A stretch of 64,000 nucleotides of DNA, taken from positions 62,001-126,000 of the forward strand of contig CALYPG010000003.1 of the NCBI GenBank assembly GCA_945271295.1. The letters run 5' to 3'. A program made the position numbers and the translations under genes. Below are positions 20,204 to 29,213 of this stretch, in pieces. Position 1 is the first letter of the stretch, and every line of letters begins with the position of its first letter. The notes beneath the pieces were generated by a model, which did not search any database, was not told the origin of the DNA, and saw only the letters and a list, made by a program, of their open reading frames with translations. Source of the stretch: an uncultured Gilliamella sp. (lineage in GTDB: Bacteria > Pseudomonadota > Gammaproteobacteria > Enterobacterales > Orbaceae).

Positions 20204-21100
20204 ATGAATAATTATAATCAAAATAAATTACATAAACGTTTGCGTCGCCTTACTGGCGAAGCAATCGCTGATTTCAATATGATTGAAGAAGGCGATCGGA
20301 TTATGGTGTGCTTGTCAGGCGGTAAAGACAGCTATACGCTGCTGGATATACTGATGAACTTAAAAATGAGTGCACCCGTTAATTTTGAGCTCATTGCCGT
20401 TAATTTAGATCAAAAACAACCGGGCTTCCCTGAACATGTGTTACCTGAGTATTTAAATTCGCTTGGCATTGAGTATAAAATTGTGCAAGAAAATACCTAC
20501 GGTATTGTTAAAGAAAAGATCCCGGAAGGCAAAACGACTTGTTCACTTTGTTCTCGCTTGCGTCGCGGGATCTTATACCGCACCGCAACTGAACTTGGCG
20601 CCACCAAAATTGCGTTAGGACATCACCGTGATGATATTTTAGAAACCTTATTTTTAAATATGTTCTATGGTGGCAAACTCAAAGCCATGCCACCGAAACT
20701 GATGAACGATTCTGGCGAACATATCATTATCCGTCCACTTGCATATTGCAAAGAAAAAGACATAGCTAACTATGCCAAATTTAAACAGTTCCCTATCATT
20801 CCTTGTAATTTATGTGGTTCTCAACCTAACTTACAACGGCAAGTGATTAAAGAGATGTTAACAAGTTGGGATAAGAAATTCCCAGGGCGTATTGAAACTA
20901 TGTTTCGTGCTACGCAAAACATCACTTTGTCTCATCTTTGTGATACCAATCTATATGATTTTAAAGGCATCAAAAAAGGGGATCTGGCTATTGATGGTGG
21001 TGATACGGCATTTGATTATGAACAATTTACTCCGATTGCCAGTTTTGATTCATCCGAACTGGAGGATCAAAATATGATTCTCTGGAAAGAAGCAACATAA
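20204..21100 (+). CDS. ttcA: tRNA 2-thiocytidine synthetase TtcA
   Basis: TtcA thiolates cytidine 32 of several tRNAs using ATP and an Fe-S cluster. The 298-aa protein has the PP-loop SGGKDS (residues 38-43) and the two CxxC pairs that hold the cluster (CSLC 113-116, CNLC 201-204), plus [16 protein letters not shown]. It lies just downstream of efpL and is followed by a strong hairpin. Confidence 0.97.
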   Translation: MNNYNQNKLHKRLRRLTGEAIADFNMIEEGDRIMVCLSGGKDSYTLLDILMNLKMSAPVNFELIAVNLDQKQPGFPEHVLPEYLNSLGIEYKIVQENTYGIVKEKIPEGKTTCSLCSRLRRGILYRTATELGATKIALGHHRDDILETLFLNMFYGGKLKAMPPKLMNDSGEHIIIRPLAYCKEKDIANYAKFKQFPIIPCNLCGSQPNLQRQVIKEMLTSWDKKFPGRIETMFRATQNITLSHLCDTNLYDFKGIKKGDLAIDGGDTAFDYEQFTPIASFDSSELEDQNMILWKEAT

Positions 21101-21122
21101 CTTGAATTCAAATACCAACTGT

Positions 21123-21155
21123 AAATCTTCCGTCGAATTAATCGACGGAAGATTT
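21123..21155 (+). terminator. Rho-independent-type terminator after ttcA
   Basis: A perfect 14-bp stem (21123-21136 with 21142-21155, loop ATTAA) starts 23 bp after the ttcA stop. The lower stem supplies AAATCTT/AAGATTT. Its core CCGTCGA/TCGACGG is shared with the infA-lysP terminator. Confidence 0.75.
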
Positions 21156-21217
21156 AATCACTAACTAATCGAATTATGATTATTTATAGATAATTGATTA
21201 TTTCACTAGCTCAGTTT

Positions 21218-21245
21218 CTGAAACTTTTTTGACAAAAAGTTTCAG
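21218..21245. repeat. Perfect 12-bp inverted repeat overlapping the dispersed repeat
   Basis: CTGAAACTTTTT (21218-21229) pairs perfectly with AAAAAGTTTCAG (21234-21245) around TGAC. The right arm contains the first GTTTCAG box of the dispersed repeat. It could be a bidirectional terminator or an insertion-sequence end formed by nested elements. Confidence 0.6.
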
Positions 21246-21285
21246 GTGTGCTATACGTTTCAGTATAAAAATTTACCTACATTCA
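21239..21285 (+). repeat. Dispersed GTTTYAG repeat, copy 2
   Basis: GTTTCAG boxes at 21239-21245 and 21257-21263 (18-bp period) with CTATAC before the second. It continues into TATAAAAATTTACCTACATT, similar to copy 1. It lies immediately beyond the 3' end of the IS30 transposase remnant, the position expected of a terminal inverted repeat. Confidence 0.65.
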
Positions 21286-21356
21286 ACATCTAAGTGCGAA
21301 TCCAGTCAGTAAAAGGCTTCATAAGGTGTTTTATACTTAAGCCGTTTTCGTGGGCG
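21285..21356 (-). mobile_element. IS30-family transposase remnant (C-terminal end only)
   Basis: Read on the minus strand, this segment encodes RPRKRLKYKTPYEAF, the characteristic last block of IS30-family transposases, followed shortly by a stop; a neighbouring frame gives FTDWIRT-stop, so a frameshift is present. No upstream catalytic part exists, because glnE ends 5 bp away (stop at 21362-21364). This is a scar of an insertion sequence deleted up to the edge of glnE. Confidence 0.75.
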
Positions 21357-21361
21357 ATGAT

Positions 21362-24211
21362 TTAATCATGCCATAACCATTTAGACCAACTTTGATTAAC
21401 AATTTGTTGTTCCTGATTAAAAAGAGTTTTATCCACTGTGCTCGGTTGTAGTTGTAACGATAATTGGTGGATTTCATTACGCATATCTATATAGGCTTTA
21501 GTTAGTTGTTCTGCTTCCAGAGATGACATGATTTGATAATTAGCAGCAAGCTCTAAAATTCGTACATTATCGCTCCAAGTGGTCAGTTTTGGGTAGTTGT
21601 GGGCATAATTAAGCACCAAATATTGAGATAAAAATTCAATATCACCAATACCTCCCTCATCAATTTTTAAATTAAACAAATTGGTATCAGTCGTACCTAA
21701 ATGCGCTCTCATTTTTTCACGCATTTCGCGTACTTCTGATTTTAACGTGTTCTCATCACGCTCTTTGCAAAGCACATTATGACGAATTTGATTAAAACGT
21801 TTGATTAACTCAGATTCACCATAGATTGCGCGCGCTCGAACTAAGGCTTGATGTTCCCAAGTCCATGCTTCATGCATTTGATAGTCATCAAAGGCATCTA
21901 GGCTACACGCAAGCAAACCCGCATCCCCTTGTGGACGTAATCTTAAATCAACTTCATAAAGCACACCAAAACTGGTCCGCACATTAAACAGATGGGTGAT
22001 ACGTTGCACTAAGCGTAGGTAAAATTGACGGCTATCTATCTGCTTATTACCATTAGTAACACTAGTAGCTGGGCAATCATGTAAAAATACTAAATCTAAA
22101 TCAGAATTATAGCCTAACTCCCATCCACCTAATTTACCATAAGCAACCACGACTATGCCTTTTTGTCCATCGGCTAAATGTTCTGGTCGTCCATAACGCT
22201 CAACCATTTGATTCCAGGCCATTTGTACCACAAAGTCCAATAATGACTCAGCCACAAAAGTAAGGTGATCACTAACTTTCATAGTGGTTAACACATGCTC
22301 AACATCAGCTGCCGCTATATGTAATAATTGCATTTGTTTAAACTGACGTAAGGCTTCAAGTTGTTGTTCTTCATCATCAATTTGAATACGTAACAAGTAT
22401 TGATAAAGTTCACTTTTATAGGCATCCGGAGGAGTGGTTTGATAAAGTGAGTTAATATCAATTAACTCATCAAGTAAGATTGGATAATGAGTAAGTTGGT
22501 TACTAATCATAGGGGAGGCACTACATAAACGAATCAATTGCTTTAATGCGGTTGGGTATTCAAGTAACAATTCTAGATAGGTAGTACGACTAACAATATT
22601 AACTAACAAAGGTAAAATACGTGATAGGATAGTTAATACTTGCTTTTCATCACCAATAACAGCCAATAACCGAGGCATTAACTGATCAAGGATTTCACGC
22701 CCACGTACGCCTATTGTGCGTTTACTAATATCATTACGGAATTGTACTAACATTTGACATAATTGATTGGCATCATCATCAGAGAAAGCCGTTAATACCG
22801 TTTTGACATCACTAGATTGAAGATCGGGTACCCAAAGATCAGCAAATTTATCATCATATTGTCCATGATTTGCTGATGAATCTGATTCATCATCACCAAT
22901 AAGTTCATTAAATATTAAACGATTAACCTGCATTCTAGCTAGTAATTCGTTGCTGAAATCAAACCAACTATCAAATCCCATACCCTTAGCTAAACGACTC
23001 TGATCTAACTCGTTTTCGGGTAAGGTTTGCGTTTGTTGATCGTCAATAGCTTGTAGTAAATTTTCACAGCGACGCAAAAACAGATAATTATCACGTAACG
23101 ATTGTACTTCATTAGAGTTAAGTAATGCCTCTTGCTCAATGATATTTAATGCAGCTAATAATGAACGTGTTTGTAAGCCAGCGACTCGCCCACCACGAAT
23201 GAGCTGAAAAAACTGTACGATAAATTCAATTTCACGAATACCACCAGCACCAAGTTTTATATTATTTTTTAATCCGCGACGACGCACTTCACGTTCAATC
23301 ATACTTTTCATATTTCGTAATGATTGCAATACACTAAAATCAATATAACGGCGATAAATAAATGGATTTAACAATTGATAAAGCTCTTGAGTATACTCAT
23401 TTTGCTGACAACCAAGCACTTTGGCTTTTACCATCGCATATCGTTCCCAATCGCGCCCTTGCTCTTGGTAGTAATCTTCCATTGCCAAAAAACTTATTAC
23501 CAAAGGTCCACCGTCACCTAAAGGTCGCAGACGCATATCAACACGGTAAACAAAGCCATCTTCAGTGATCTGATCGAGAACTTTAATAACTCGTTGGCCT
23601 AAACGCGTAAAAAAAACGGCATTATCAAGCTCTTTTCTACCACCTTTGGTTTGTCCATGTTCAGGATAAGTGAAAATTAGATCAATGTCCGAGGAAAAAT
23701 TAAGTTCACCACCACCTAATTTCCCCATACCTAAAACCAGTAACGGTTGCACTTTGCCATGGGCATTACACGGTGTTCCCCAATCTTGGCAGCTTAACTT
23801 ATACAGCCAATCACGGGTGGTGACAATAATCACTTCCGCCAATTCACTGAGTTGCAGTAATATTTGTTCATCATTGCTTGTTCGAGTTAATTGTGACCAT
23901 TCAAGACGAGTAAGCAACCAACGTCGGAATTGCCTTAACACTTTCATTAAAGTAATTTCATCAGTAACAGAGGTAAGCTTTTCATTTAACCATGTTTGAT
24001 AATATTGCCGTTCATCGGCTTGTGGCGGATTTTGTATTATGTCAGAAAGCCAAGTAGGGAAACGGTAAAAAGAGTCAACTAAAAAATCACTTTGTACTAA
24101 GATAGCAAGATGTGTTTGCACATGGGTCGAATCACATTGAGATAATTGCACAATCACTTTTTGTTTTTGCTGTTCTAGCTGGCGATTAACGGGTTGTTTG
24201 GATCCTGACAT
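21362..24211 (-). CDS. glnE: Bifunctional glutamine synthetase adenylyltransferase/adenylyl-removing enzyme
   Basis: GlnE adds AMP to, and removes it from, glutamine synthetase in response to PII and glutamine. The ~949-aa protein has both nucleotidyltransferase domains: N-terminal deadenylylase [18 protein letters not shown] and C-terminal adenylyltransferase [21 protein letters not shown]. The intervening and C-terminal helical regions ([32 protein letters not shown]) match E. coli GlnE. I prefer the ATG at 24211, with AAGTGAG 8 bp upstream; a GTG at 24223 is possible. In E. coli glnE sits next to ygiF; here a DKNYY gene lies between them. The stop codon touches an IS30 scar, but the C-terminus seems complete. 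Confidence 0.97.
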   Translation of the reverse strand: MSGSKQPVNRQLEQQKQKVIVQLSQCDSTHVQTHLAILVQSDFLVDSFYRFPTWLSDIIQNPPQADERQYYQTWLNEKLTSVTDEITLMKVLRQFRRWLLTRLEWSQLTRTSNDEQILLQLSELAEVIIVTTRDWLYKLSCQDWGTPCNAHGKVQPLLVLGMGKLGGGELNFSSDIDLIFTYPEHGQTKGGRKELDNAVFFTRLGQRVIKVLDQITEDGFVYRVDMRLRPLGDGGPLVISFLAMEDYYQEQGRDWERYAMVKAKVLGCQQNEYTQELYQLLNPFIYRRYIDFSVLQSLRNMKSMIEREVRRRGLKNNIKLGAGGIREIEFIVQFFQLIRGGRVAGLQTRSLLAALNIIEQEALLNSNEVQSLRDNYLFLRRCENLLQAIDDQQTQTLPENELDQSRLAKGMGFDSWFDFSNELLARMQVNRLIFNELIGDDESDSSANHGQYDDKFADLWVPDLQSSDVKTVLTAFSDDDANQLCQMLVQFRNDISKRTIGVRGREILDQLMPRLLAVIGDEKQVLTILSRILPLLVNIVSRTTYLELLLEYPTALKQLIRLCSASPMISNQLTHYPILLDELIDINSLYQTTPPDAYKSELYQYLLRIQIDDEEQQLEALRQFKQMQLLHIAAADVEHVLTTMKVSDHLTFVAESLLDFVVQMAWNQMVERYGRPEHLADGQKGIVVVAYGKLGGWELGYNSDLDLVFLHDCPATSVTNGNKQIDSRQFYLRLVQRITHLFNVRTSFGVLYEVDLRLRPQGDAGLLACSLDAFDDYQMHEAWTWEHQALVRARAIYGESELIKRFNQIRHNVLCKERDENTLKSEVREMREKMRAHLGTTDTNLFNLKIDEGGIGDIEFLSQYLVLNYAHNYPKLTTWSDNVRILELAANYQIMSSLEAEQLTKAYIDMRNEIHQLSLQLQPSTVDKTLFNQEQQIVNQSWSKWLWHD

Positions 24212-24412
24212 ACACAAACTCACTTAGAAATCACTTTCATTAAATAAAAATCATCAAAATAGTATTATTTATTATAAATGACATTTATTTTTCATATAGC
24301 GTTTTTATGCATTAATTTTTATTTAACACATTAATCTTGTTACAAAAATAGAGAAATGCTATGCTTGATTTAAGTTAGTTTATGTCGTATATTTTTATTT
24401 TTTAGGATAGTC

Positions 24413-26155
24413 ATGCAATTTGTTCAAACATTTAATCGTTATTTAATGATCGTTATACGTTCTCTGTTTGCGCTTGTAATCATCCTTTTTTCATTACCCA
24501 TCACTTTTGCCAATATGCCAACAAAATCTAACTTTACGTCTAATTATGGCTATCAGATCAATGAAAATAATGAAATTATTTTTGTTCCAATGCAAAGTTT
24601 TTTTGATATTTATAAAGTTGATGCAGATATAAACAGTATTAAATTTAATTCCGAAAATGAAGATATATCTTGGCCTTGGAGTATTGCAATTGACAAAGAT
24701 CATGTTTTTTATAAAGGAAGCAAATTACCTCTCGTTGATCCTAATAGTGTCGAGTTTATTGTTTCTAATATATTTAAAGATAAAAATCATGTTTATTGGC
24801 TAGGGAGTTCTTTATTAAAGTGTTTTGATGATTTCGATCCGGCAACCTTTCAACTAGTTGGCGATAATAGCTATCTTAGACAATACAGTAAAGATAAAAA
24901 TGGCGTTTATTTACTAAATCAAAAACTAAATGGAATCAGTTCAGAAGGTTTTGAAATCCTTGATTCTCAGAGTTATCAATTATATATAAGAGACAAAAAT
25001 GGGATTTATATTGACAACAGAATTAAACTTAAAGAAATTGTCGATCCGCAATCTTTTACCTTAATTGATTTTCACTATTCTTTTGACAAATATTATCTTT
25101 ATTATCACTTAAGAAAAATTGAAGGAATCGCTGATCCGCAATCTTTCACAACCATTAATAAGCACTATGCTAAAGATAAATACAATCTTTATTATCAGCA
25201 TAAAAAAGTCGAAGGAATCGCTGATCCACAATCCTTTACCTTTATCAATAATAACTATTCCAAAGATAAATATAATCTTTATTATCAACATAAAAAAATT
25301 GAAGCAACCACTGATCCGCAATCATTTACCGCAATTGATGTGAGATATGCTAAAGATAAATATCACGTTTATTATCGTAACAAAATCATTGAAGGGGCTG
25401 ATCCCAACACGTTTAATAGAAATAGGTACGCGACCAATAATGGCTATTATCTTGTTTATGAGGATAAGAATTTTGAATATTGCCATGGTATAAAAATTTC
25501 AGCGTCAGAAAGTGAATCTCAATTATGTAATGAAGAATTCGAAGACGAAGGGGATGACTTAAAATACACAATACGTAACAACTTCGTTTATTACCAAAAT
25601 GAAAAATTAGATCAGATTGATTTAAATTCTCTCTCTTTTTTGGGGGATAGTTATGCAAAAGATAAAAATGCAGCCTACTATGAAGGTAGACCAATTGCTG
25701 AGGAGGTAGATCTTGACACTTTTATGCGGATGGTTGCTACGGTAGATTATGCTCAAGATAAGATGCATATCTACTATAAAGGCAAACTAATCGAAGGGGT
25801 AGATTATGCGACGTTTGAACTTGATCGATCTAATCTGCTTTACAGCAAAGATAAAAATAGTGTTTATTATCGAGGTCAAAAAATAGTAGGCGCTAACCCC
25901 GTAACATTTAAACCTATTAATGATTTTTATGCTATAGATGACAAATTTGCCTATTATAAAAATCAAATCATACTTAACGCTAATCCAAAAGAGCTAAAGA
26001 CTATTTTTAACGATGATGAAACAGCCTATGATGACCGATTTCAATACACAGCAGGCAAAATTACTTCAGTCATTGATATAACGCAATCCCCAATAAAAAC
26101 CACCGATTACCCACTACCTCGCCCTATCTCGTTGATACATACCCTTCCGGAATAA
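24413..26155 (+). CDS. Exported DKNYY-repeat protein
   Basis: This 580-aa protein has a long N-terminal hydrophobic segment (residues about 10-34, LMIVIRSLFALVIILFSLPITFA) consistent with a signal peptide ending at FANMP. The rest is built from about a dozen repeats of roughly 25-30 residues with the pattern YxKDKxxVYYxxKxIxGxDPxxF, the DKNYY family. Four consecutive repeats near 200-320 are especially alike (AKDKYNLYYQHKKVEGIADPQSF), indicating recent internal duplication. The function of DKNYY proteins is unknown; a periplasmic or surface location is likely. It is a single gene between glnE and ygiF, on the opposite strand to both, which suggests insertion into an otherwise conserved pair. 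Confidence 0.85.
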   Translation: MQFVQTFNRYLMIVIRSLFALVIILFSLPITFANMPTKSNFTSNYGYQINENNEIIFVPMQSFFDIYKVDADINSIKFNSENEDISWPWSIAIDKDHVFYKGSKLPLVDPNSVEFIVSNIFKDKNHVYWLGSSLLKCFDDFDPATFQLVGDNSYLRQYSKDKNGVYLLNQKLNGISSEGFEILDSQSYQLYIRDKNGIYIDNRIKLKEIVDPQSFTLIDFHYSFDKYYLYYHLRKIEGIADPQSFTTINKHYAKDKYNLYYQHKKVEGIADPQSFTFINNNYSKDKYNLYYQHKKIEATTDPQSFTAIDVRYAKDKYHVYYRNKIIEGADPNTFNRNRYATNNGYYLVYEDKNFEYCHGIKISASESESQLCNEEFEDEGDDLKYTIRNNFVYYQNEKLDQIDLNSLSFLGDSYAKDKNAAYYEGRPIAEEVDLDTFMRMVATVDYAQDKMHIYYKGKLIEGVDYATFELDRSNLLYSKDKNSVYYRGQKIVGANPVTFKPINDFYAIDDKFAYYKNQIILNANPKELKTIFNDDETAYDDRFQYTAGKITSVIDITQSPIKTTDYPLPRPISLIHTLPE

Positions 26156-26351
26156 ATACTAAGTGATTCGGTTATTTATCATTAATCAGCTATTGTCGAG
26201 CTTAACTTGTTGTAGCCGTTAATGAGATAGTGTCTCTTTGTTACCAAAAATTAGGTAATTGATAATAAATATAAATGAAAAAATTAATTTTACACATTCA
26301 AGCACGAAATTGTTTCTGTTGCAGATTTACTTTGATAAATAATAAAAAAAT

Positions 26352-26375
26352 CCAGTAATTAATCAGCATTACTGG
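26352..26375 (-). terminator. Rho-independent terminator of ygiF
   Basis: CCAGTAAT/ATTACTGG with an 8-base loop; on the minus strand the stem is followed by a run of seven T. It lies about 100 bp after the ygiF stop. The rest of the 318-bp gap 26156-26473 is AT-rich and holds nothing else recognisable. Confidence 0.85.
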
Positions 26376-26473
26376 GTAAAATGAAATCAAATAAACTATA
26401 ACATAGCACAATCAAAAAAGTGGATTTTAAAAATAACAACTTCATTTATTTTTATTAAAAGTAATCTAATTAA

Positions 26474-27415
26474 TCAATTAGCTAGCTGCTCGATTAGCAA
26501 TAATTTTAATTTGGTATTAATTTCACTGTAAGCAAACTCTGCTACTGAATTAATTGATAATAAAACCTTTTGCCATTGAGAAAGTTCGGGTTCTAGTGCA
26601 ATATATTTAGCGAATAAAACTTGATTCACTTGGTTCAATATCTGTTGATAAAAAACTAAGTCATCTGTTTCTAATGCATACTCTTCGTTTTGTTGCCAAA
26701 ACTGTAATAATAGCCATAAGTTATGCTCAATTGTAGAATCAAAAGCGCATTTTGATAGTGGGTAATTTTGTAACAGTCGATAACCTCTTGAGGCTTTACT
26801 TTGTGAAAATAGATGTAAATGAAAACGGCTTAATTCACTAGCAAAATTAAGCAGATCTTGTTTATTACCTTGTTTAATTTCTAACTCAACTTCTAAAATA
26901 GGTTTGGATTGATGATTTGATATAATTTCGCCTTGATCTAATGCCACTTCAATTTCACTATTAGCAAACGCAACTAACCAAGTTTGGCGTTTAAAATTAG
27001 TGGTAAATAATGGTTTAAGATCTTGTTGTAACTGCTCTATATCACAGTTTGCCGGCAATGCCTGACGGGGTAAAACCGTTAAATCAGGCTTAGAACTAGT
27101 TAAAGCCATATTAAATTCAGCCCGCTCATGTAAACCAGCGATTGCTTTACCATCACTTTTCAAGGTAAGCTCAAAATGCATATCCCGATCATCTTCACTA
27201 CCTCTTACTCGTAAACCACAACCATGGTTACGCAGAAAATAGTCAGGAGTATCATAATAAGTGTTGGTGAGTTTTAATTGGCTACAAACTCGCTTTTTAG
27301 TAGATAGCGTAGAAAATTCAATTTCATCACTGCTAGTCCATTGATTTAAAAATAGCTGCAAATTAGCGATATCTTGTTGCTTGATTTCAAACTTTAATTC
27401 GATTTCGTTACTCAT
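26474..27415 (-). CDS. ygiF: CYTH-domain inorganic triphosphatase, YgiF-like, short C-terminus
   Basis: YgiF hydrolyses inorganic triphosphate. The 313-aa protein opens with the CYTH signature EIELKFEI (residues 4-11) and continues with tunnel-fold strands NTYYDTPDYFLRNHGCGLRVRG, FELTLKSDG and ILEVELEIKQG. E. coli YgiF is about 430 aa with a C-terminal CHAD domain. Here only ~110 residues follow the CYTH domain and they lack an obvious His-rich CHAD pattern, so that part is reduced or lost. glnE proximity supports the assignment. Confidence 0.85.
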   Translation of the reverse strand: MSNEIELKFEIKQQDIANLQLFLNQWTSSDEIEFSTLSTKKRVCSQLKLTNTYYDTPDYFLRNHGCGLRVRGSEDDRDMHFELTLKSDGKAIAGLHERAEFNMALTSSKPDLTVLPRQALPANCDIEQLQQDLKPLFTTNFKRQTWLVAFANSEIEVALDQGEIISNHQSKPILEVELEIKQGNKQDLLNFASELSRFHLHLFSQSKASRGYRLLQNYPLSKCAFDSTIEHNLWLLLQFWQQNEEYALETDDLVFYQQILNQVNQVLFAKYIALEPELSQWQKVLLSINSVAEFAYSEINTKLKLLLIEQLAN

Positions 27416-27479
27416 TAATCTGTTTTCTATTCGTTATTTTGCTATATCATATACTGATTAATAGCAGAAATACACTTAA

Positions 27480-29213
27480 TCAATGAGTAACTGAAAAACT
27501 CTGTTTTTGTAGCGTATAAAGCTTGGCAAACAAACCATTATTGGCCATTAATTGCTGATAATTACCTTGTTCAACAATAGTTCCATTATCCAATACAATA
27601 ATCTGATCTGCCGCTATAATCGTTTTTAGTCGGTGAGCAATCACAATAACAGTTCGATCTTTGACTAATTCAGCTATTGCTTGTTGAATATATACTTCAT
27701 TTTCCGGATCAAGTGAAGCTGTCGCTTCATCCAATAGAACGATTGGCGCATTTTTTAATAAAGCCCGAGCGATGGAAATTCGTTGCCTTTCGCCTCCGGA
27801 CAATTTACTGCCATTTTCACCAATTAAAGTATCCCAACCATCTGGTAAGCGTGCGATCAATTCATCACAGCGAGCTTTCTTCGCGGCCAATTTCACTTCT
27901 TCATCTGTGGCATCATAACGACCAATACGAATATTATTTAGAATGGTATCATCAAACAAAACCACATTTTGAAAGACAAAGGACATCGAACGCATCAAAG
28001 CTTCAGGATCAATTTGTTTAATGTTATTACTACCAATAGTAATTTTTCCACTATTCACATCCCAAAATCGTGCAATCAATTGTAATAAGGTACTTTTACC
28101 ACTACCGGAAGGCCCAACCAGTGCGGTCATCTTATCTGGTGGAATAACACAACTTAAATCCGTTATTACGGGTGTTTGATTATAAGCAAAATTGATGTGA
28201 TCAATATTTATGGTCAAATCATCAAAAACAATATCATCACGCCCTTCCATAATAGGTTCTGTTTTTAGATTTTTCATTCGCGTAATTGACACTAGCATAT
28301 AAAATAATTCAGGTAGCAGGGTTAATACCGAAATTAAAGGACCATAAATTCGTGAGCTAACAATGACAAAAGCTAAAAAGGCAATTGGATCTAGGCTTTC
28401 TGCAATCATTAACTTTGCGCCAACTAACACAACAATACCTAAACCAACTTGTAATACCATGACTGAAAGTGTAACAAATATACCCCCAATACCTTCAAAC
28501 TTAATGGCTGCCCACATCATGTTTTTTAGTGATTTATCTAATGCTTTAAATTTTTCACCACTAAGCCCAAATGCTTTGACAATTTTTATACCATCTAAAT
28601 ACTCTTGAACTTGATCCGAAACGGCTAATTTAGCTTGTACATGTTTTTCTGCCCAATGTTTCTCAATTTTTTTGCCAACAATCACAATTAACAATGCTAA
28701 AGGTAATGTACAAAAGATAGCACCAGCCATTCGCCAATCAATTATCGCCATTAATGCACAAGTGATTAGGCTACTACAAGAATAGCCAATTATTTGTGGT
28801 ACTACATGACTCATCATGTTTTCAATGGTGGTGCAATCGCCCATAATATTTGCGGTTAACTCTGATAAATCTTTGCGATTAAAAAAACTAAGAGGTAATT
28901 TACGAATACGTTCAGCCACATCAATACGAATGTTAGCCGCCTCCTTATAAGCACTTTCATAGGTTTTTTTGTATTCTCGTTTGTAGCATATTAAAAAAAT
29001 CCAAGCGGCCAGCAATCCCAATCCAGCCATTGCCCATAAATAACCTCGATTTAATGCTAAATCACTTGTTAATGGGGTGATAAGTATCACGATAATTTGT
29101 ATTAAAATCACAAAAGGCAACATTAAAGTAAGATTCGAAATAATGCAGGCAAGAATTGCCTGGTTAAGATTGTTACTGCCAGTTTCTGAAAGCATAAGTA
29201 AACGTTTAAACAT
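27480..29213 (-). CDS. ABC half-transporter, permease-ATPase fusion (YbtQ-like)
   Basis: This ~577-aa protein has an N-terminal six-helix membrane domain and a C-terminal ATPase: Walker A GPSGSGKST, signature LSGGERQR, Walker B IVLLDEATA, H-loop IVIAHRL. It overlaps the 3' end of its partner by 8 bp. I chose the ATG at 29213 because GGGGTG precedes it; the frame is open 30 bp further. The pair resembles YbtP/YbtQ and IrtA/IrtB, exporter-fold proteins that import metal-siderophores. The Fur-box-like site upstream of the operon supports an iron role. The substrate is not known. Confidence 0.8.
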   Translation of the reverse strand: MFKRLLMLSETGSNNLNQAILACIISNLTLMLPFVILIQIIVILITPLTSDLALNRGYLWAMAGLGLLAAWIFLICYKREYKKTYESAYKEAANIRIDVAERIRKLPLSFFNRKDLSELTANIMGDCTTIENMMSHVVPQIIGYSCSSLITCALMAIIDWRMAGAIFCTLPLALLIVIVGKKIEKHWAEKHVQAKLAVSDQVQEYLDGIKIVKAFGLSGEKFKALDKSLKNMMWAAIKFEGIGGIFVTLSVMVLQVGLGIVVLVGAKLMIAESLDPIAFLAFVIVSSRIYGPLISVLTLLPELFYMLVSITRMKNLKTEPIMEGRDDIVFDDLTINIDHINFAYNQTPVITDLSCVIPPDKMTALVGPSGSGKSTLLQLIARFWDVNSGKITIGSNNIKQIDPEALMRSMSFVFQNVVLFDDTILNNIRIGRYDATDEEVKLAAKKARCDELIARLPDGWDTLIGENGSKLSGGERQRISIARALLKNAPIVLLDEATASLDPENEVYIQQAIAELVKDRTVIVIAHRLKTIIAADQIIVLDNGTIVEQGNYQQLMANNGLFAKLYTLQKQSFSVTH

